Source: Orientallactaga sibirica
Lineage: Eukaryota > Chordata > Mammalia > Rodentia > Dipodidae
Reading direction: 5' to 3'
Assembly (NCBI GenBank): GCA_036365145.1
Contig: JAEOAD010000015.1
Location: 10,347,501 to 10,411,500, forward strand
DNA: 64,000 nucleotides
In this document: positions 23,377-35,569 of the stretch, in pieces
Numbering within the stretch: position 1 is the stretch's first letter
How the letters are laid out: the number at the start of each line of letters is the position of its first letter
Notes under the pieces: model-generated
What the model was told of the DNA's origin: nothing
The model's input: only the letters and a program-made list of their open reading frames with translations
Database searches by the model: none
Made by a program: the position numbers and the translations under genes

Positions 23377-24344
23377 CTACCTGCAGCCGCAGGCTTCCAC
23401 CACCATGTCCTCATATTGCTTGTAGACCACGTTATTGGCGGCGTCGATGTAGAGGATGCTGATGGGGCTGAGGCGCGCAGGCACGCAGCAGGAGGCCGGG
23501 GCCGCGTCGGGCGCCATGGAGTTGAGCAGCGTCTGGATGATGGCGTGGTTCGTGGGCTCGAGGTGCGAGCGCAGCGGAAAGTCGCACACGCCCTCGCAGT
23601 GATACGCCTCGTAGTCCAGCGGCGCGATGATCCAGTCGTCCCAGCCCAGCTCCTTGAAGTCCACGTGCAGAGGCTTACGGCTACAGCGGCTCCGGCCCCT
23701 GCGCCCTGGGCCTCGGCCCGCTCCCCCGCCGCCGCCGCCGCTACCCGGTGTCGCCCGCGCCCCGGCCACAGCCGTCCGCCGCCACCTGCGTCCGCCCACA
23801 GCCACCTTCGGAGACCCAGCGCGAGGTCCCGGCTCGGGCGGAGGCTCTGCCGCCAGGGCGGCCCGGAGCGCGCGGGCCTGGGCGCGGATCTCCCGAAACA
23901 GGCTCTCCTTCCTGTGCGTGCGGGAGGAGACGACGAGCAGCGCGCGCTCCTCGGCCGCCGCGCCGCCTCCTCCCCGCCAGTCAATGCCCAGCCGCCGCGG
24001 GGCCAGCGGGGTCGAACCCGCCACCGCGTGCAGTACCAAGCAGAGCGGGCGGGAGCCTCGCGGTTCACGGCGGTGGCTGCGCACCGCGTCCGCCACGTCG
24101 AACACTTCCCAGCGTGCGCTGTCCAGGGGCTCGGCCGGCCGCGAGTGCAGCAGGTGAGGGGGGTGGGTGGCGCCCGGACAGGTGGACAGCAGCAGCAGCG
24201 GCGGCGAGGGGGTCACACTGCCGGTGGCTGGCTCCCTAGACTCTCGACGCGGTACGCGCAGCTCCGCTCCCACTACCTCATCACCGTGGGGAAGACTGGA
24301 CACGTCGAACAGGAACTTCTGGCCCGTCTCGGATGCCGATTCGT
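23377..24344 (-). CDS. GDF7: GDF7 exon 2: rest of prodomain and mature cystine-knot ligand
   Basis: This exon completes GDF7 (BMP12), a secreted TGF-beta-family ligand that acts through BMP receptors and is known from roof-plate, tendon and reproductive-tract biology. It starts after the minus-strand acceptor CGGCAG at 24345 and encodes residues 125-446. The prodomain runs to a furin-type RWRR; cleavage would free a mature chain starting TAVAG at residue 315 (genomic 23775), 132 residues long, against 129 in human. The cystine-knot domain holds the seven family cysteines at 345, 374, 378, 410, 411, 443 and 445, in CSRK, YHCEGVC, ASCC and ACGCR. A polyglycine tract precedes it. The C-terminal 102 residues look almost identical to human, with Val where human has Leu in CEGLC. 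The exon is very CpG-rich. Identification is near certain. Confidence 0.97.
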
Positions 24345-26947
24345 CTGCCGGACGAGCAGAGACAAAGATTCAAGTGAAGAGTAAAGCCTGCAGACGCTGC
24401 CGCGGGGGTCCCCTGGGCTGCGTTCTGCTATCTATCCTCTAAGCACTACTGGAGGGATTCCCATTGCAGCGGGCATAAAACTCTGTATTTGAGCCCCAAC
24501 CGGAATGCGGACAGCTTGGCCCAAAGTAAAGGAATCCTTCCTTGTCTCCAAAGCCTGGAACTTTGGTTCATTTAAACACCGCGACGACCACCGAAGCCAG
24601 CCTAGTCGCTGGGCCGGAAGCGCACCACTGCGCCTGGATCAAGTCTTAAAGCCACGCAAGTTCTACTGTCCAGTTCAGCGGTCCGATGCCAGATTCCCGG
24701 CAGGGACGAACTGAAGGCCAAGTGGACATATTAGACATCACGCGCCCCTTCTTGAATTTGGGTGCTCGCTCTATGGGAATTGCTCCTTACCGCCCAACAA
24801 ACTCTCTGGACAGCTGCGAATTCCGCTGTGAGAAAACGAAAAATTCTTGTCCCTCAATACGCTTTCTTCCGCTGTTCCCTCTTTTCCCAGCCCAGACTGG
24901 ACATCCTCTCTCCGACCAAGGTCTCCCATGCAAGCTGAGCCCATTGAGTCGTTAAAAAAAAAAAAAAAAAAAAAACACTGGCACCAGGGCGACAGAAAAC
25001 CCTGTCCATTCTGCTTGTTGGGTAGAATGGAGCTGAGGTTGGGACTAGCTACAGGCTCACCCAAATCTCAGCAGGGACCATTGCTGGTCGCCCTGGAAAA
25101 TTCCACTCTTGCCTCTTCCTGGCGCTCCTGTGGCCACGGAAGAAGGGAAAAGGAGGCAATGGAACACAAGGAACTTTCGAGGAAAGATGGGGTCAACGCA
25201 GAGGCTTTGCTGCAGCCCGCCTGAGGTCTCCCTTCCGAGACAGACCAACCCTTCTCAGGCTTATTCTTTCTCTCTGCTGTGACTGATTTCGGGGTTGGAG
25301 TTTTATTTCTGTTGCTGAGCTTTTTCCCCCCTTTGGGGACTCAGAAAAAAAGTTTAAATTCCACCAAGCAGCAGATAAGGATTTCCCTTTGAAGGGGGTC
25401 ATATGGTTTCGTTTTGCCCCATCAGAAAGACCATGCAAACTCCCCCCACTTTGGGGCTTTGCTCACCAACCATGGACGCCAGGCCCGTATGCCTGGAGAC
25501 CATGATGTTGTTTGTGTCCCCTAGAGAGTTCAAGTAGCTTGGCTCCAAGTTGAGGCTCAGGATAGTAAGACAGAGGTGCTGGACTAGTGTTACCAGCCCC
25601 TGCTTGTCTTTAAAGGGCTTACTGAGCGATTTTTCTGGGCTGCACATGCAGCCCTCTATCTCTTCCTGGGTTCCCAACCCTGCCACTTTCTGGGGAAGGA
25701 GGGAGGAGAGGTGTCTCTCCAGGAAGGGTTTAGATGGTTCTGTGATCCTGGTAGACCTAGCCAGTCCTAAGAAAGTATGACTGCTCTGGAAGAAGCCTAT
25801 TCAGGGGCAGGTTAGAAGCACCGTGACTGGACTTTCCTGGGAGCATCCCAACAGCCAGCGCAATGGGTCACATCAGGCCTTCAGAGAATGCCTGATAGTG
25901 CGAAGGGCCCCAAAGGACCATGTGGGCCCAGGATCTCATGTACTCAAAACAAAGCAGTCTGTGCATAGATGTTTCACGGGGGATTAATGATCTGGTCCCT
26001 GCACTGCTCGGTGGCCTCTGCCTGTTTTCCCAAGTTGCCACTGAAGATGTGCAGACTGTCAAGGGGCTCCTCCACCTCAGACCTACAGCCTTACTTCCAG
26101 ACTTCTCTGCTTGTCTTTCCCTTTGCTTTCCACACTAGCTTTTTAGCTGTACGAAATTAAGGTCAAAATTACTTGCATTTACGTCTGAAATTAGCTAAAT
26201 TTTCCCTATCTGTCTACTTTAATGACTTCAATGAGACTAACAAAATCCAGATGACACCCAGCCACCACCCCACGGCCTCGCCCACGTCCTACCTTTGAAA
26301 GGCCAGAGTAAGGTGCGGTACTGGACCCGGGGCATTCCTGCACAGGGTCCAGGCAATCCTCTCCGCCCCACACAACAAGAGGTCTCTGGTCCTCCCTCCC
26401 CACCCGCCTGGGTACCACAAAACACAGGCACCCATGCCCACTCATTTCCCACACACAAGCCAGAAAAGGGCTCTGTTGATACCAGGAGAAGCCTTGTACT
26501 TTAGTCTGCTGCCTGCTGCTGCCTCCAATTTGTGCATCCCCCAGGAGACTGCAGCTGCCTCCGCCACCATCACAGCCAGTCCCTCTTGGCGGGAACTCCA
26601 AAGTCCCCTTCTTTCTTCTCCTAGGGCTCCAGGCCTGAGACCCTTCCCCAAGAAGCAGATCATGAACACTGCTTGCCTCCTTGAGGGGACCTGCTAGTGG
26701 GCAACTCCGCAAAGGGACTCGCCCGCTCAGCCCTCTGGGGCCGCACCTGGTGAGCTGCAGCCGCCCGCGCCTCAGTGCAGGCGCAGCGGGTTCAGGTGCG
26801 TTAAGCTGGGAAACGAAGTTTCTAACACGTGAGGCCGGGACCTGCGGGGCCGCGGCCGGGAACGGAATGGAGCAGGAGCCTGGCACCTAGGCCGATCACA
26901 GCCCAAGAGCAAACGCGACGGGCGGGCTCAGAAGAGACCTAAAGTAC
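24345..26947 (-). other. GDF7: GDF7 intron
   Basis: The intron is bounded on the minus strand by GT at 26947-26946 (AAG|GTACTT) and AG at 24346-24345. It falls in phase 1: the last G of exon 1 and AC of exon 2 make the Asp codon 125. It contains a 22-base A run near 24954-24975 with no SINE body attached that I can see. No other gene is visible. Confidence 0.93.
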
Positions 26948-28450
26948 CTTGAGTCGCCTGGTCTGCGAAACCAGTGATGGTGTCCGCGCGGCTGTGGCCC
27001 GAGGTAGAGACTGCCCCGGCCGGAGCCCTCCCGGCCAGGCTATGGTAAAGCGACATCATGAAATGGTGAGGCACCACCGAGCCGTTCCTGAAGCCAGAGC
27101 CGGCTGCGCGGCGCGCAAGGCGGGCTCCGGGAGCTGTGGCGGCCTGGAAGGCTGAGGGGCCCGGAGCCTGGGCTGCTGTGCGCCCGCGCCCGCCGCCCCC
27201 GGGATTCCAGGCCGGTTCTGCCCCGGCGGCTCGAAGCACGGCCGCGGCCTCCAAGCCGTCGCGGGGGCGGCAGGCACTCAGCAGCCAGAGACACAGCGCG
27301 GCAGCGGCGCTTAGGTCCATGGGTTCCGTGGGCCAGCCGGCAGGGCGACACGGGCTCCGTGGCTCCGGGAAGTCCCCCGGCGCCTTTGGAACATAGTGTT
27401 TAATAATGGGGAAGTGTGCGCAGTCAGCCGCGGCCCCCCTCCTCTCCCACCCCACCCTCGCGCAGCGCCCGGAGCAGCGCCCCCTGCTGAACACTGACCC
27501 GCAGCGCCGAGCCCCCCACCCGGGCCAGAGCCGGAGCCTCCTCCCCTAGCTCCCCACCGCACGGGTCCGTACCCGTCCTCGCCCGGTGCTGCCCGCCCAA
27601 GGCTCCCGCCACCACGCCGTGCCCCGCCCCCGCGCCATGGCAGTCCGACCCACTCCACCCCGCCCCGGCGCCCAGGACCAGTGCGCTCTGCTTCACTCCG
27701 GGATGGGGCGACCCGCCCAGCCATCTCCCCGCTCTCCTGCGGAGAAACATTCCCCCCGCCCCACCCCCGGTTCCGATTCCGTGAGTGTCGGGGACACCAG
27801 ACCTGTGGCGGAGAACTGGACGGGACCTCGTCCCATCCAGCTAGCTCGCTCGGGTCGCGGCCGGGTGATCCACGCGCACAGAGACCATGGAGATGCGCGG
27901 GGCCGTCCCAAGAGCGCGCTGACCACCTCAGATAGGGTGTCTCTAAAAATCGCAACGGGCAGCCAGATCAGGGAAGGGAGCTGTCTTTAAGTGAGGAAGA
28001 AAGGAAGAGTGGCTGCAAGGGCCGACCAGAAAGAGACAGACGGACGAGGAGAGACCAACCGTCGGAAAGGAAAGGCAGGAGATCTTTCGCCAAAGCCGGA
28101 GCCAAGCTCTTAAGTTCATGAATCAAGGAGGCAGCCCCGTGTTGATGAGCGGACTCCCACGCAGGGTGACCAGACTAAAATGGTAACCTTCTGCCCGCCT
28201 TCTGGGGGGTCAGCTGCCACATTTCTTCAAGGTCAGGCCTGCAAAAGGCAACCGGCTACTGGTATGTTCACAGCGGCCAGCAGCCTGGAAGACAGGCAGC
28301 CCAGAGGGGGCGAGAGCGGAGCTCTCTAGTGCTTCATAGCACACGTCCCGTCGGGGTGGAAGGGACTTCCTCGGGTGGCCAAGCCTTCGAGTGCACTCGA
28401 GTGGGCACTTGAGTCTGCATCTGGCTAGGACCCCACCTGGAGAGGGAATC
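26680..28450 (-). promoter_or_regulatory. GDF7: GDF7 promoter and exon 1 CpG island
   Basis: CpG dinucleotides are frequent through exon 1 and about 1.1 kb upstream, with GC-box-like words such as ccgccccggc and gccccgcccc at 27600-27670. A lone AT-rich spot (gtttaataatgg near 27398-27409) about 80 bases upstream of the ATG could be a TATA-like element. The start site is not determined. CpG-island promoters are usual for developmental signalling genes. Confidence 0.65.
26948..27320 (-). CDS. GDF7: GDF7 exon 1: signal peptide and start of prodomain
   Basis: This exon encodes residues 1-124 of GDF7. The chosen ATG at 27320-27318 starts MDLSAAAALCLWLLSACRPR, a hydrophobic signal peptide that matches the human start. 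The frame is open for 58 further codons upstream, but that part does not resemble a secreted leader and is likely 5'UTR. Downstream come a Gly/Ala-rich stretch, one N-glycosylation sequon (NGS at 79-81) and the well-conserved GSGFRNGSVVPHHFMMSLY and RADTITGFADQATQ. The exon ends CAAG before GTACTT. With exon 2 it gives 446 residues against 450 in human. GC content and CpG density are high, as in the promoter. No damage is seen, so the gene appears intact. Confidence 0.96.
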
Positions 28451-29210
28451 ACCTGAGCAAAGGAAAGTCACCCAGCACGGAACGTCTAGGAAATCAACTA
28501 TGAACTGTCAGACAGCCTGAGGGCCTGTACTGGATGGTCCCCAAAAAGATCCTTTTCTTTTAAAAGTAGCAGTTGGTACTGAACTCGAAGCCGCGACCTA
28601 GGCTCTGAGTGTTGATCAGTTTGGGTGGTCCTATTCAAATACGCTTAGGTCGTGATGCCACTCCCGTTGACTCCCTGTGAAGCTTCCCAACCAGCTGTGA
28701 CCCGAGCTCCTGAGTGCCCCTGCGCCCCTCCAGCGGTTTCCTCTCGCGCGAATTCCTCAAGCTTTGCCACGTGGAGGTACTTCCCAGACTCAGTCTAGGG
28801 CCTCCATTATAGTTGTGGGCTGGAGAAGGTCCGGCTGGGGTCAATACTTGCTGAGCCCAACGCCCATCAAGGAGAAAGGCCTGGACTTAGCTAAAGCTCT
28901 GTGTTCTTACTGCCACCAGGATGACAGGCAGCTGGGATAACACCCTGCCTTTGGTACCCGGGTTGGAGAGGGGGTGGGAAAGATCATCATGGACTTCTCT
29001 CTAGCTGCTAATCCAAACTGGACAGTGTAGCAGCAGAACACACAAGAGGCTAGCTGGCAGAGCTCTCGCTCCACCTATCCACCCCTGCATACATTGGCTG
29101 GGTCCCGCCATCTTGGTGGTCTTCTTTCTCGTCTTTCGGTGTTTCCCAAGCCAATTCTACTATATTAGGAAAACATGGGATCCCGGAACCAATACATGAC
29201 TCAATGTGTT

Positions 29211-29330
29211 GGTTCCAGATCTGGCTTGGACCACCGACAGTAAGTCCCTCCACTTGTCTTGGTTTCAGTTTCCCCGACTGTATAAAAGGGATAATCTCGG
29301 TACAGTAGATGACAGATGTTTTGACTACAT
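29211..29330 (+). mobile_element. MIR fragment
   Basis: The phrase ggtttcagtttccccgactg followed by tataaaagggataatctcgg matches the MIR 3' part (cagtttccccatctgtaaaatgg type). It is an ancient mammalian SINE relic. Confidence 0.65.
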
Positions 29331-32229
29331 GATACTCCTGACCTGAGGCTACTTTGGGGCTCAGGAAGTGGGGATTAGTGGGTGACCTTTCCTGCTGTCT
29401 GTGCAAGCAAGCCCCAAAGCTTCTTTGAGACTGAATTTTCTTGTCTATGCCTTTATGTGTAGCTAGGATAACAGACTGACCCAGAGGATGCTCAGACACC
29501 TTGTCCCCCTGTCCCACCTGTTCTGACTACTAAAAGTGCTGTTTGCTCAGCACAGAGCCAAGAAGCAGGTTCTATGCACTGGAAAAGAACCAGGACTCAA
29601 CCTCTCCACCTGAACTTCTTAGTCTGGACCCAGGACAATCATGCATTCATTCATCTATCTCCCCATTCATTCCTTCTTTTAAGTAAATTCTTATTGTTAG
29701 ACATTCTTCCACATGTTGTGGATTCAGCAATACATAGGACATACTCATAGAGTGCCAGGCTAGGCAGAAGAAATACGTCAGTAGTAAGCACACAGGTGCC
29801 CAGCATACTGTCAGGAGGTTCTAAGTACATGACGATGAGAAACCAGGTCTGAGGGCTGGGGACTTCATCCACACAGAAAACACTCGAGTGGAGCCCAGAG
29901 AAGAGGGAGGTGTGGAGTGTTGGACCACACCTAGTCCCCTGCCCTTCCACCTGCTTAAGTACTAAGTATTAGTCATTTGTCATGTGCCCGTTGGTTGATA
30001 TTCCTTGTGTCATTCCCTCCTCACCACTGCTCACACTGATTATATAGAAAGTTGAGTCACAAAGAAGTTGAACGCCCAGGGGCACCTGGCAAGTATCAGA
30101 CTCTAGAATGTCCACATGTCTCTGCAACCCTTGGCTTCCGTGACCCAAGGGGATGAGACTGCGAGAGGCTTTGGTTTGCCAGCTCCATGGAGATGCAGTG
30201 CCCTGCCTTCCCTTGCTGGTTCTTTGGGAGCTTCTTGGTCTCTGGACGTCCTGCCCAGGGCTTCAAGTTCCATGAATGACCATCTGCCTGTACTGAAGAT
30301 GCAGAGAAAGGGGAGGCCAGGAAATCCCCAGCCTTTTGTCCAAGGCTGTGGGAAGCTAAGGTCCTCCTGATAAACAGGTGGTCCTCATTGGCTCATAATT
30401 CCAAGCATGATCCAGGCCTGTTTAGAGCTTCATCTTGATGGATGTTGGAAGCCTTTGGTCACTGATTGAGCAGGATAGAGCCAGACTTCCCAGCTGGGAG
30501 ACCTTGACATTATGTCAGTTAATGGAAACTTCTCTGGCCTCAGTTTTGCCCAAGTCACTGGAAATCTGCTGCCCCAGACCTGAGGCAAGTGATAGGAGGA
30601 GCTGAGTTGGAGCAGGTGGGGGACAGGAAGTCCTCACTTTGCTCCTCATCACCGTGGTGACCAGCCCCCAGCACAGTCAGGAGGGGTGGGTCCACATTTT
30701 CACTCCCAGGTCTTTCCCATGGGGAGCACTTCCTGCACAACCTCCCCATCCTTCCCCCAAACTTTTGGCTTTTTTGAATACAAAGTCTTTGCTTCGCTTA
30801 TAGAACCCTGGGATCTGACAGAACCTTTTGGGCTATTTAGATCTACTTTCCATGCTGTGCATGAATCAAAATGAATCACTACCAGACTGTGTTTGCATAC
30901 CTGCAGAGCCAGGGTTTGCTCCATCCCTAGCCGCCTTCCTAGAGCTGAATGCACTGACCTGTGACAGCCATGACTCTCAAAGACACCTCGACTGTAGCTG
31001 TAGGGAATTTACATATCATCTGGGATTATGCCAGTTGGGAAGCTGGTCTTGGATCCTGCCAGCTAGAGCCACATTGTGGTGACCTTTGAGCCTCGCCTTC
31101 CCTGCAGCTGCTCTGCTCCTGCCACACCTAGACTCCTAGAACTAGGAGTCCCTTAGAGATAACCTGCTGTGCTACTCACATTGCCCATGTGAGGGAGCCT
31201 GTCCTCCTCAGCAGCCTGTCATTCTGCATCACAGCCTTATGGATCCAAGGGCTCTCCCTTGCAACCCAGAGGGCCTCCGCTCCACTCGACTCAGTGCACC
31301 TGTGAGTCAAACAAGAAGAGGGTCAGCCTCTGTCCTGGAAGCCATGCATTAACTTGTACTTAAAGTAGAATGCATGTTCTAGAAAATAGAGAGACCTGAA
31401 TTCAGATGCCACTTATAACCTCTGGCTGCAAGTCCTCTGCCCTTCCTGGCTTTTCCCCATGAACCCTACAGTGAAGCTGCCAATTGAATGGCCAGTGAAA
31501 GGCCCAGGGAGGGTGAGAGTAGGACCACCATCATGTCCTGGGTCTGGACTCCCACCATGACCTCCCATCCAAAGCTGTAAAAATGGTGAGAAGGGAGGGA
31601 GCAGGGTCCTGGGTTAGGTCTCCATGGGTGAGAAAGGAAAGAACAAAAGTGACCACAGCCCACAGAGACACCTCCCGGCCTCTGCCTTCACTCATCCCCT
31701 AGAAGCTGCAAGTGTCTGTCCCAGAAAAACCTGGGGCAGCAAAGGTGAGATAACGACTCAGGCACAGACCCAGTATATGCCCTGGACTAGGCTCCCTCAA
31801 GCTCCAGAAACTGTCCAAGCTCAACCCATAGCAAGATTGCCCAAGTTTCACCCAACAGCTCTGACATGAGGGTCCTGGGAACCCTGGCCCCAGTCTTCTG
31901 GGTGAGGTCTGCACCTTGCCCCAGGCCACTGGGTGGAAGAAGGGAAGAAAGGCAAGAGAAGGGCAGCTTCCTTTCCCAGGCCTTCCACCAGCACCAGGGT
32001 TTGGGACAACTTGGTGAATATTGCCATCTGCTGGTCATTATGTGTAACAACATCTGACCAGCCAAGACGGAAAAGCAATGCCTAACCCTGGTAACTTCCT
32101 TCAGAAAAAAGTCAGGAAAACACTGCTGTACTGCCTCGAGGTGGAGGAGGTAGTTATGATGTTGACCTGGCTTCCAAACCCCCAAATTACCTTCTTGTAG
32201 GCTACCTTTGGGACCTTGATGGAGTTGAC

Positions 32230-32328
32230 TAACCACTGTCTGTAATCCCAGCACTCTAGAGGAACAGACAAGGGATCTTAAGTTTAAGGCCAGACTGAGC
32301 TACATAATGAGAGACTGTCTAAAAAGGG
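32230..32328 (+). mobile_element. Old B1-related fragment
   Basis: The words ctgtaatcccagcactctag, aagtttaaggccagactgag and ctacataatgagagactgtc match a B1 consensus loosely. The 5' end is missing. Confidence 0.65.
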
Positions 32329-33233
32329 GGGTTCAGGAGACAGATTCCTGCCTACCTTGGACGAAGGTGCCAAAGAATAGGTGAAATAAAGCCGAGACAG
32401 ACCTTACCACAGAACCTGGCTCACTTAATGGAAGCTGGTTTAACTATAGACCATCTAGTCTCTGAGGGGCCATGGCCCTGGTGGCACTTCCACACTGTGA
32501 CTGCCATTAGTCTAAATGTTCAGTGGCTGTGTCTCCAAGGGTCCTAGAAGACTTTTATGGGCAAACAAATTACATTAAAAGTCAATAAAAGCTTTTACGG
32601 TAAATGCTGCCAACACTTTATGCAATAATTTGAAATGCCCTCTCCTCCAGTCCTGGGTGGAGAAGCCAAGTTTCTGTTTTGGACACACAGTGACACTACA
32701 GGGTGGAGTGTGCAAAGCTGTCTTCATCCTGGGAAGATTGAGCTGGCAGGTCCAAGGTCTGAGGCACCAGAATGTGGGTTCCCAGTCTCAGATGAACCTT
32801 GTAGCAGCTGGGACCCAGTGGTCTCCTGCTTCTGCAGCAGAGTGGTTCAGGGAGCTGACCAGATGCCAGCCAGGTGGCTGGGCTGACTTAGGTCTCTGAC
32901 CCTTGAGGCAAAGGTGTCTGGGAGATCTAGTTTCAGGAGGCACACCCTCATGCTGCCCTACAGAGTATTTCACACTTGCAAAACATAGCCCCTGCCCACG
33001 GTTACCCCTGACTGCAGCTAACCTGTAAACAATACATCAGGGCAACAATACAGCTGCATTCTGTCCCCTCAGAGTCCACTCCTGGTATAGATAAAGAGCT
33101 ATAGGATTCAAATCCAATGCTTCTGATGTCTGGGAACACGAATCCCAAAGTTTATCTAAAAATCTAGACCACAGAAACAAAATCCAAAAAGTAACCAGAA
33201 AATTATACACTGAAAAAAATGAAATGCCACTTT

Positions 33234-33421
33234 ATTTATTTATTTATTTATTTGACAGAAAGGGGGAGAAAGGTATGCCAGGGCCTCCAGCCACTGCAAA
33301 CAAACTCCAGTTGCATGCGCCACCTTGTGCATCTGACTAACATGGGTCCTGGAGAACTGAACCTGGGTCATTGATTTTGCAGGCAAACAGTTGAACCACT
33401 AAGCCATCCATCCCTCCAGCC
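33234..33421 (-). mobile_element. tRNA-derived SINE, reverse orientation
   Basis: A (TTTA)n tail at the left, gccagggcctccagccactg in the middle and an antisense tRNA-like head ending aagccatccatccctccagc. The direct repeat aatgccacttt at 33223-33233 and 33423-33433 is the target duplication. Confidence 0.92.
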
Positions 33422-33723
33422 CAATGCCACTTTTTATCTCTCTGATTAGCAAAATTAAAAAAGATCAAGTCTGTTATTGACAAGGACAAAGGGATTTTCT
33501 GTAGTCTTTGGGCAGGAAGAACAGTTTATAGAGATTTTCTAAGAGCAATCTGACAACATCAACAGTTCAAAGGGCAAAATCCTTTGACTTGGCACTTCCA
33601 TTTGTAGAAATTTGACTTATGGATAGACTTGCCTGAAAGACCTTGTGGTATAACAGTAGCACATCTGACTCTAGATAGACTTGCATGAGTGAAGGTAAAT
33701 GTATAAGGATGTTCTTTTAAGTT

Positions 33724-33940
33724 GAGGACTGGAGAAACGGTTCAGTGGTTGAGGCACTTGTCTATAGAGCCTAACAACCCAGATTCAATTCCCCAGTACC
33801 CAGTAAAGCCAGATGCACAAAATAGCACATGCATCTGGAGTTCGTTTGCAGTAGCTAGAGGTCCTGGAGTACCCATTCATTCTCATTCTCATTCATTCAT
33901 TCTCATTCTCCCCCTGAAAATAAATAAAAAATAAAAAACT
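33724..33940 (+). mobile_element. tRNA-derived SINE
   Basis: Head gaggactggagaaacggttc, then ttcaattccccagtacccag (B-box area), cacatgcatctggagttcgt, a cattctcattc-type pyrimidine-rich repeat and an aaataaataaaaaat tail. Confidence 0.9.
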
Positions 33941-34376
33941 TGAGGTGATAGTGAAAACTGGAAATGACTAACATGGCATTGAATATGATAATTACCAAAT
34001 AAATGGATACACCCTCACAGTGGACTGCTGCTATATGAGACTGAGCTAGATTTGTGTGCATGGCATGGAAAGATGCCATGATACAAGGAGCCCAAAGGAG
34101 AGCAGAGGATGGGAAAGGGATGGATTCCCAGTGGTACCTATCAGGTAAACCCACACTAATGATCTCTGTGTCTGTCCACTTGTCACTGTGCCTACTGCCT
34201 GTCACTGTCTTGCCAGCCTCAGGAATCTCTCTTCTTTCTGCTTTACTCATATTTGAACATAATAAAACAGCAAACTCTCCTCAGAGGTCTTCATAGTTGA
34301 ATGTAAAAATAAATTCTTCCTGTGTAGTGTTGGAAACAGAATTGACAAGAACAGGACAATCCAGAGGCAAATGATA

Positions 34377-34523
34377 GCTGGGCATAGTGGTGCACGCCTT
34401 TAATCCCAGCACTTGGGAGGCAGAGGTAGGAGGATTGCCGTGAGTTCGAGGCCACCCTAAGACGACATAGTGGGTTCCAGGTCAGCCTGAGCTGGAGTGA
34501 GACCCTACCTGCAAAAACCAAAA
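34377..34523 (+). mobile_element. B1-type SINE
   Basis: Starts gctgggcatagtggtgcacg, ends gaccctacctgcaaaaacca; followed by a TA/CA-rich tract (atatatgtatatatacacac). Confidence 0.93.
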
Positions 34524-34676
34524 TATATATGTATATATACACACACACACTTAGGATATAATAATAGTATCAACTCCAGGAAAAGAAAAGGATGCATTGT
34601 CCGATAAAAGTCACTCATGAATGAACTTGGAGTAACAAAATATTTGTGATAAAAACTTGACCCCTAGCCGGGCATG

Positions 34677-34823
34677 GTGGTGCATGCCTTTAATCCCACC
34701 ACTTGGGAGGCAGAGGTAGGAGGATTGCATGAGTTCGAGGCCACCCTGAGACTACATAGTTAATTCCAAGTCAGCCTGGACCAGAGTGAAACCCTACCTC
34801 GAAAAACCAAAAAGAAAAAAAAA
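34677..34823 (+). mobile_element. B1-type SINE
   Basis: Starts gccgggcatggtggtgcatg and ends gaaaccctacctcgaaaaac plus an A-rich tail. The direct repeat aaaaacttgaccc lies at 34651-34663 and again right after the tail. Confidence 0.94.
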
Positions 34824-34901
34824 AAAAACTTGACCCTTTCTCATGACATCAGCCAAAATTAAATTCTGGCAAATCAAGTGATTGTAGAAAATTAAACTAA
34901 A

Positions 34902-35068
34902 GCCGGGCATGGTGGCACACACCTTTAATCCCAGCACTCGGGAGGCAGAGATAGGAGAATCACCATGAGTTCGAGGCCACCCTGAGACTACATAGTGAAT
35001 TCCAGGTCAGCCTGAGCTAGAGTGAGACCCTACCTCAAAAAACCAAAAAATAAAATTAAAAAAATAAA
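34902..35068 (+). mobile_element. B1-type SINE
   Basis: Starts gccgggcatggtggcacaca and ends gaccctacctcaaaaaacca plus an A-rich tail. Target duplication gaaaattaaacta at 34887-34899 and 35069-35081. Confidence 0.94.
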
Positions 35069-35569
35069 GAAAATTAAACTACAAAAAGCATATTTGGAGG
35101 ATTTGTGTGAAAATGGATATGGCCTGAGTGAGGAATACTTTTCTAAACATAGTTTCTAAACATAATACAATTTATCTTATATAATTTATATTAGAATATA
35201 ATTTTTAAGTATAATTTAATTGTCAAAACCATCAAGGGTCATGCCCACAGTTGGAATGTCACAGAAAATCTTAAAACATACATGCGAAACAAAATTCTAA
35301 ACACAGAATTGACCTTAACCAAATAACCAAACACATTACCAATCACAGGAAACACTGGTGTTTTGTGCACCTCAATCATGAGTTCTCTAGCATAATGCTC
35401 CCCAGCATGATGCTTCCACCCAGGGACTCCTGAGGATGCTTCTTTGGTGACAGTCATGTCTGGTTTAGAATGAGAGGTGATTTTTATTGCCTTTTAAAAA
35501 ACTATCCCTATTTTCTAGCTTTTCTGCCAAGAGTGTGAATTCTTTCAATAAAAACTTATTTCCTAAGTC

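Noticed and set aside
23133..24068. A second long minus-strand frame over GDF7 exon 2
   Set aside because: It is the same exon in a wrong frame; the correct frame gives the seven-cysteine knot.
23374..24384. A 336-residue open frame on + across GDF7 exon 2
   Set aside because: It is antisense to a clear TGF-beta-family exon. GC-rich coding sequence rarely has stops on the other strand, and the translation shows no domain.
24954..24975. SINE tail in the GDF7 intron
   Set aside because: I found no SINE body or target duplication beside the A-run, so it is listed only as an A-run.
27321..27494. In-frame extension of GDF7 upstream of MDLS
   Set aside because: The extra 58 residues lack a signal peptide at their start and do not match the human N-terminus; more likely 5'UTR.
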